This document shows, piece by piece, positions 61,921 to 64,000 of a stretch of 64,000 nt of DNA (position 1 is the first letter of the stretch; each line of letters opens with the position of its first letter). Source of the DNA: Erythrocercus mccallii (lineage: Eukaryota; Chordata; Aves; Passeriformes; Dicruridae); contig VZRG01000186.1 in assembly GCA_013397435.1 (NCBI GenBank), positions 563,157 through 627,156 of the forward strand, given 5' to 3'. The position numbers and the translations under genes were made by a program. The notes beneath the pieces are model-generated. The model made no database searches. It was not told where the DNA came from and was given only the letters and a program-made list of their open reading frames with translations.

Positions 61921-64000
61921 TCCTGTATGGTCAGACAGGAAAGTTTCCTTAACAATAAAAATATAAAACCAGAAAAAATTGTGTTTAATTCAGACAACAA
62001 TTGTGTGTAATTCAGATGACAAAACCTTTTGGATGAAAATTAGAGAGAAAGAGATGTTAAAGAGATGTGACACAATTTGCTCTAACAGCAAGCTTATTAA
62101 CACTTCATGCTTAAAATGCTGCTCTGTACCAAATAATAAAAAGAGCCCATAGGCTGCATACCAGCTAATTAAAGCTCAAAAGGAAAAATGCTTGGCAAAA
62201 GGAGAAGAGACAAATCTTTCCCATTAGCTGGAATTGGATTATAATTTTGGAATTCTCCAGTACTGTAGCAGCTATTTTGTATTCCATATCAATGTATTAT
62301 ACATGTTAAATACAAGTATAGATCTCATATTGGTCTATTTACATTCCTACGGCTTAGAGCATTTCTAAGATGACTATTCTGTCTAACAGTAAATATTTTA
62401 GTCTTCTTTCTCTTGACACTTTTATGTAATAACAGCATGATAATCATAGATATATAGGAAAAGAGTCGTGATTTTCTCTCACTAAAAGTAGGAACAACAT
62501 CATAATGAGTCATGTTTTTGTTAAAGTCTTATACTTTTAAAATAAGTTATAACTTGTTTCTCACAAAAATATATTTACATTACATTACAATAATGGTTTT
62601 GGTCAATGTCCAAGCCTAGTCCTAATTTTTCACATTGTTGGGAATGTTTTCTCCATGCCTGTCAGTAGTCCTGGTTAGGGGTATAGATAATCTGTGTTTG
62701 AGGGGACAGTCAGGTGACAATTTTTTTCTTTCATTTCTTGTGTAGATAGAATGAAAGTTTTGTTGAGGTAGTTGTATATTATTATGCAATTTAAACAGTT
62801 ACACATTATCTTGCTCTCCCTTAACAATCAGATTTTTTTTTGGTGTGTTTCTTTTGTCTGTACAATAGAGGCTGAAAGCACTTTAACTGACAGAGGCTCA
62901 GTTGGAATTCACGGATGCCTCCTGAGCCCCTGCTGTGTTCTCCCACCCTTTGCACCCTTTGCAAACAACACTGTGGGTAACAAATTCCCCTGGATGAGGG
63001 GAGTAGCAGGATTAGCTGTAACACTGGTGGGATGTCATCAAGTCTCTGTAGCCACGCAGAGTACTCAAAGGTAATTATAGTTAATATTTAAAAGCTGTAG
63101 AAGTGGTCATATGAAAAGGTTTAGCACATGGACTATATGAACAGCTCTTCATGGACACAGAAAAAAGAAAAAAGACCAAAATATCTTTTACAGAACAGTT
63201 AAAGGTCAAATCCTTTTCTGTTTTAAAGGGTCAAGCTGCATAATTACAAAGAGCAGAGTCACTTTTAAGAAATATCTGGGAAAAAGTAGCTTTTAACATC
63301 GAAAAAATTATTTTCCTTTGACATTATTCTAAAAAGATGGTTGACTAATTTAAATTGGTTGTGCTAAGGCTTTAACTTTGAAAAAAACCCTAAACTAAAA
63401 TTTAGTCTAAAACACAAATTCGGTAGTTAAATTTACAGAGCACAGGGCAGAAGGGCTTAGGCTGGTGAGCATTGAGTAGCTCTTTCTGTCACATTGTAAT
63501 CAACTAGATCTTGAGTTATATTTTCCAAATAAATTCAAATAAAACAAATATTATTCATAGATACATCTTAGAAATTAATTATTAAAGTGTTTTAACTAGT
63601 GGCCTTAAAAAAAAAAGAAAAAGAAGACTTTGTCAAATTCCATTTCAGAGTATTTTAACTGGAAAAGAAATCCTCATAAAAGCTTAACTATAATGGCTTG
63701 AAATGTATAGGTATTTAGAATTCCCCACAGACAAAACGCTGCACACCATTACCTGTAACTGTTTAGCTGAAAAAAACCAACAACTTTGAATCCAAAAGTA
63801 AAGGGCTTTTGGGACCTCATGAAACAACATACATACCATGTCAGTACAAAATATGTGCTCCTTGTTTCTCACACTTATACCCTTGTTGTCACAAAGCAGA
63901 GAAGAGCAGGCTCAGTTCTTCAAAACAATGGCAACTGCATCAAAGATCAACAACATGTTTACAATACAGAAAAAAAACCAAAACAAAACACCCCCACCCT
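61921..64000. other. Intronic sequence at the window end
   Basis: AT-rich except for a GC-richer patch at 62869-63070 with splice-like edges (see findings) and an A/C-rich tract at 63970-63999 running to the window edge. No gene was recognised. Confidence 0.55.

Larger units (their letters stand above)
50090..64000 (+). other. CSMD1: CSMD1 intron (5' portion), downstream of the linker exon, phase 1
   Basis: It starts with the gtaagt donor and runs past the window end. No exon beginning with the expected two bases that complete a Leu-like codon after T, followed by Sushi 2 sequence, was found. It holds a T/G-rich tract near 52.4 kb, a GC-richer island near 53.7 kb, a GT microsatellite near 60.4 kb and an LTR-like element near 61.7 kb. 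Confidence 0.85.

Overview
The window is intronic vertebrate DNA, almost certainly from a bird and probably a passerine. It is AT-rich. Its recognisable repeats are CR1 LINE fragments (one with a FADD reverse-transcriptase core, one ending in the CR1-type ATTCTATG motif) and several LTRs of bird endogenous retroviruses. There are no bacterial-style genes, operons, RNA operons or CRISPR arrays.

The only protein-coding gene I can support is one large gene on the + strand, represented by two exons: 38025-38137 (113 nt) and 50012-50089 (78 nt). Both have canonical splice sites. Their phases join exactly (G + TA makes a Val codon), and the joined peptide matches the end of the second CUB domain and the following linker of CSMD1 (CUB and Sushi multiple domains 1). 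The window therefore holds the end of one intron (at least 38.0 kb), a complete 11,874-bp intron, and the start of another (at least 13.9 kb). I found neither the preceding exon (rest of CUB2) nor the following one (Sushi 2).

Layout. 1-38024 is the upstream intron. It holds an LTR (about 3325-3870, minus), a CR1 reverse-transcriptase remnant (about 4855-5090, plus), an LTR-like piece running into an 865-bp assembly gap (14864-15728), a CR1 3' region directly right of the gap (15729-16290, minus), another CR1 (about 26022-26450, minus), a solo LTR with near-perfect target-site duplication (28611-29087, plus), another LTR (31640-32104, plus), a perfect 21-bp hairpin (33961-34006) and a CR1 3' end (about 34290-34538, plus). 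38138-50011 is the middle intron, with an old CR1 (about 39885-40275, minus) and two oppositely oriented LTRs almost adjacent (41204-41593 minus; about 41690-42393 plus). 50090-64000 is the downstream intron, with a long T/G-rich tract (52328-52511), a GC-richer island of unknown origin (about 53440-53940) and an LTR-like promoter-bearing element (about 61440-61920).

Most open reading frames in the window are chance ORFs in AT-rich introns or translations of repeats. No new multi-gene system is present. The observations most worth following up are the perfect hairpin at 33961-34006, the solo LTR with a duplicated AP-1-bearing module, the promoter-like LTR at about 61.6 kb, the gap flanked by repeats, and a splice-competent pseudo-exon at 62869-63070 that would create an immediate stop if joined to the CSMD1 exon.
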